This document shows, one piece after another, positions 61,715-64,000 of a stretch of 64,000 nt of DNA. This stretch comes from Roseomonas haemaphysalidis. GTDB taxonomy: Bacteria; Pseudomonadota; Alphaproteobacteria; Acetobacterales; Acetobacteraceae. The number at the start of each line of letters is the position of its first letter. The first letter of the stretch is position 1. The notes under the pieces are model-generated. The model was not told where the DNA came from, ran no database searches, and worked only from the letters and a program-made list of their open reading frames with translations. Position numbers and translations under genes: made by a program. The DNA lies in assembly GCF_017355405.1 (NCBI RefSeq), contig NZ_CP061179.1, positions 310,001-374,000 of the forward strand, given 5' to 3'.

Positions 61715-63310
61715 ATGCGCCGCCGCCACCTCCTCGCCGCCGCCGGCGCCCTGGCCACCACCGGCTGGGGGGCGCTTGCGCCGCGCCCGGCGCGGGCCGC
61801 CGGCACTGCCCTGCAGATCGGCCTGGGCGGCGCCTTCACGACCATGGACCCGCATTTCTACCACGCGGTGCCCAACCACACGGTCGCGATGCACATCTAC
61901 GAGCGGCTGATCAACCGCGCGCCGGACGGGCGTCTGATCCCGGGCCTGGCCACCGAGTGGAAGCCGCTGTCCGACACGCTCTGGGAATTCAAGCTGCGCC
62001 CCGGCGTGAAGTTCCACGACGGCGGCGACTTCACCGCGGACGACGTGGTCTTCACCTTCCAGCGCGCGCGTGACGTGCCCAACAGCCCCGGTGGCTTCGG
62101 CGGCTTTCTGCGCGCGGTGGAGCGGGTGGAGGTGATGGACCCGCTGACCATCCGGCTGCACACGCCCGTGCCGGCGCCTGACCTCGGCCCCAACCTCACC
62201 TATGTCGGGATCGTGTCCCGCCGCGTGGGCGAGGGCGCCACCACGGCGGACTACAATTCCGGCAAGGCGGCGGTCGGCACCGGTCCCTACAAGTTCGCCT
62301 CCTACACCCCCGGCAACCGCGTGGAGCTGGCGCGCAACGATCTCTGGTGGGGTCCGAAGCAGGGGTGGGAGACGGTCGCGCTGCGGCTGCTCAGCAACCC
62401 CGCCGGCCGCACCGCCGCGCTGTTGTCCGGCGACGTGGACCTGATCGACACCCCCTCCGTCAGCGATCTGCCGCGCCTGCGCGGCGACGCGCGCGTGCAG
62501 GTGGAGGCCATTCCCGGCATTCGCCTGATCTACCTGGTGCCCGACCTGTCGCGCGAGGGTGAAAGCCCCTTCGTGACCGATGCCGGCGGCACGCCGTTGC
62601 CGCGCAATCCGTTCCGTGACCTGCGGGTGCGCCAAGCCCTGTCCATCGCCCTGCAGCGGGACGCCCTGGCCGACCGCGTGATGCTGGGCACCGCCACGCC
62701 CACCGGCCAGTGGATGCCGCCGGGCGCCTATTCCTACGCCCCCAAGGTCGCACCGCCACAGCTCGACGCCGACCGCGCCCGCAAGCTGCTGGCCGAGGCC
62801 GGGCTGCCGGACGGCTTCCGCCTGGTGTTGCACACGCCGAACGACCGCTACCCCAATGACGCGCGGCTGGCGCAGGCGGTCGCGCAGATGTGGACGCGCA
62901 TCGGCGTGCAGACCACGGTGGAGGCGATGCCGTGGTCCACCTACGTGGCGCGTGGCGGGCGGCAGGAGTTCTCCATGGGCCTGTGGGGCTGGGGCAGCGC
63001 CACCTTCGAGGGTGGCTACATGCTGAGCCAGTGCTTCGCGTCCCACAACAAGGACCGCAGCCTCGGCCTGTACAACTACGGCCGCTTCAGCGACCCAGAA
63101 CTGGACGCGATGATCCTGCGGGCCACCTCGACGGTGGATGAGGCCGCGCGTGAGGCGCTGCTGATCGAGGCAACGGAGAAAGCCGCCGCCGCCGTGCCGG
63201 TGATCCCGATGCTGATGCTGCAGAACCTGTGGGCCGTGCGCAAGGGCATCGACTTCTCGCCGCGCTCGGACGAGCGGACGCTGGCGGTCGACGCGCGGAT
63301 GGCGGGCTGA
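61715..63310 (+). CDS. ABC transporter periplasmic binding protein, peptide/nickel family (SBP_bac_5)
   Basis: A 531-residue precursor with a twin-arginine-like leader (RRRHLLAAAGALATTGWGAL, cleaved near ARAA). SBP_bac_5 marks are TTMDPHFYHAVPNHTVAM, IYERLINRAPDGRLIPGLAT, EWKPLSDTLWEFKLRPGVK, FHDGGDFTADDVVFTF and FRDLRVRQALSIALQRD. ATG 61715 is chosen over ATG 61688 because AGGAG precedes it by six bases and the leader then starts correctly. No permease or ATPase genes follow before the window ends. A gamma-glutamyltransferase gene lies downstream, suggesting peptide or glutathione-derived substrates. Confidence 0.9.
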   Translation: MRRRHLLAAAGALATTGWGALAPRPARAAGTALQIGLGGAFTTMDPHFYHAVPNHTVAMHIYERLINRAPDGRLIPGLATEWKPLSDTLWEFKLRPGVKFHDGGDFTADDVVFTFQRARDVPNSPGGFGGFLRAVERVEVMDPLTIRLHTPVPAPDLGPNLTYVGIVSRRVGEGATTADYNSGKAAVGTGPYKFASYTPGNRVELARNDLWWGPKQGWETVALRLLSNPAGRTAALLSGDVDLIDTPSVSDLPRLRGDARVQVEAIPGIRLIYLVPDLSREGESPFVTDAGGTPLPRNPFRDLRVRQALSIALQRDALADRVMLGTATPTGQWMPPGAYSYAPKVAPPQLDADRARKLLAEAGLPDGFRLVLHTPNDRYPNDARLAQAVAQMWTRIGVQTTVEAMPWSTYVARGGRQEFSMGLWGWGSATFEGGYMLSQCFASHNKDRSLGLYNYGRFSDPELDAMILRATSTVDEAAREALLIEATEKAAAAVPVIPMLMLQNLWAVRKGIDFSPRSDERTLAVDARMAG

Positions 63311-63470
63311 GCTCGGCCCGGCACCCGCGCCTGGCGCAGGCCGGGCGGATCAGCCCCTGTGCCCCCGTGCCGGTCCGCAACGCTGCAAAGCCCGCGGTCC
63401 CCACCTTGCTCCTGGGCAGCATAGCCCGGAGGATTGTAGCTGACTGATCGCGTTGCGCTTTGAAAGGAGT

Positions 63471-63507
63471 GCCGTCCCCGGCCAACTTTCTCCACCAGGG
63501 GGACGGC
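63471..63507 (+). terminator. Hairpin between the binding-protein gene and ggt
   Basis: GCCGTCCCC (63471-63479) and GGGGACGGC (63499-63507) are exact complements forming a 9-bp stem with a 19-base loop. It sits 40 bases before the next start and is followed by CTTCCCTGAGG, so it may be a terminator or a leader structure of ggt. No T-run is present. Confidence 0.35.
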
Positions 63508-63547
63508 CTTCCCTGAGGAGCCCTGAGAAACACTAAGGAAACAATCG

Positions 63548-64000
63548 ATGCGCGGCATGGTGGTGGCGGCACAGCCGGAAGCGGCGGAGGCGGGCGTGGA
63601 GGTGTTGCGCGCGGGCGGCAACGCGGTGGACGCGGCCATCGCCTGCGCCTTCAGCCAGGGCGTGGTGGACCCGCAGATGTGCGGCATCGGCGGCTTCGGC
63701 GCGATGCAGGTCTGCATGCCCAGGCGGGGGGTGCACACGGTGCTGGAGTTCTTCGCCCGCGCGCCGCTGTCGGCGACGCCGGAGATGTGGGCGGACCGTT
63801 TCATCGGCCAGTCGCGCGACGGCTTCGTGTTCCTGCTCGACGACCAGCGCAACGACATCGGCTACGGCGCCGTCGGCACGCCGGGCAACGTGGCGGGCTA
63901 CACGGAAGCATTGCAGCGCTTCGGCAGCATGCCGCTGCGGGAGGTGATGCGGCCGGCCATCGCGCAGGCGCATCGTGGCGTCATGGTGCGGCCCTACATG
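63548..64000 (+). CDS. Gamma-glutamyltransferase family protein (3' end outside the window)
   Basis: The first 151 residues are visible. The reading frame is open to the right edge. GGT marks are MVVAAQPEAAEAGVEVLRAG, GNAVDAAIACAFSQGVVDPQ, MCGIGGFGAMQV and GYGAVGTPGNVAGYTEALQ. The autocatalytic Thr and the small subunit are downstream of the window. No signal peptide is seen at this start, so it may be a cytoplasmic GGT-like acylase. AAGGAA seven bases upstream supports ATG 63548. It lies 237 bases after the ABC binding protein. Confidence 0.88.
   Translation, partial: MRGMVVAAQPEAAEAGVEVLRAGGNAVDAAIACAFSQGVVDPQMCGIGGFGAMQVCMPRRGVHTVLEFFARAPLSATPEMWADRFIGQSRDGFVFLLDDQRNDIGYGAVGTPGNVAGYTEALQRFGSMPLREVMRPAIAQAHRGVMVRPYM

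Overview
The window is very GC-rich. It has alphaproteobacterial gene families, several Bug-type (tripartite tricarboxylate) binding proteins, IclR/LysR/TetR/DeoR-controlled catabolic operons and a ThiE-ThiG-ThiS-ThiO set under a TPP riboswitch. This fits a free-living chromosome of the Acetobacteraceae, Roseomonas-like in flavour; that placement is inference from gene content, not from a marker gene. I see no tRNA, rRNA, transposase, phage gene or CRISPR array. Genes are densely packed, often with ATGA/GTGA overlaps, and no gap exceeds about 265 bases.

Layout. 1-8147: the 3' part of a giant repeat protein (17 SdrD-like units of about 114 residues, then RTX calcium repeats, then two DUF4214 domains), cut by the window edge. 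8223-9074: phosphatidylserine decarboxylase. 9276-13359: a four-carbon sugar-acid catabolic cluster (KdgT-type permease, DUF1537 kinase, PdxA2-type dehydrogenase, DeoR regulator). 13410-15671: topoisomerase III with a DUF5710-like tail. 15685-17055: a leucine-rich-repeat protein kinase. 17319-20376: a small orphan protein behind an AT-rich patch, a divergent RidA/TetR pair sharing palindromic operators, a trypsin-like protease and an OmpW-type porin. 20507-24736: molybdenum hydroxylase, its 2Fe-2S subunit and a triheme cytochrome c.

24885-36170: a minus-strand operon matching the order pimF-A-B-C-D (beta-oxidation of dicarboxylic acids), followed by two Bug receptors, with a divergent IclR regulator and a third Bug receptor on the other side. 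A palindrome between the two transcription units is the likely IclR operator. 36190-40560: mixed housekeeping and small secreted proteins (DUF1810, RsgA, SDR, three tiny exported proteins). 40539-48042: a DUF2157 membrane protein, then a long plus-strand operon of two glutathionylspermidine-synthase-like ATP-grasp ligases, DUF350, a DUF1190 lipoprotein, three unrecognised small proteins and a DUF1176 protein. I regard this as the most promising under-described system here. 48106-51400: SWIB protein and the riboswitch-controlled thiamine operon.

51453-56079: epoxide hydrolase, ClC channel and KtrBA potassium uptake. 56306-58691: a convergent pair of cysteine-containing homologues of selenoprotein families (GrdB-like reductase and SelO). 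58821-64000: LysR regulator divergent from a CocE/NonD hydrolase, a dipeptide-type ABC binding protein, and the start of a gamma-glutamyltransferase that runs off the window.
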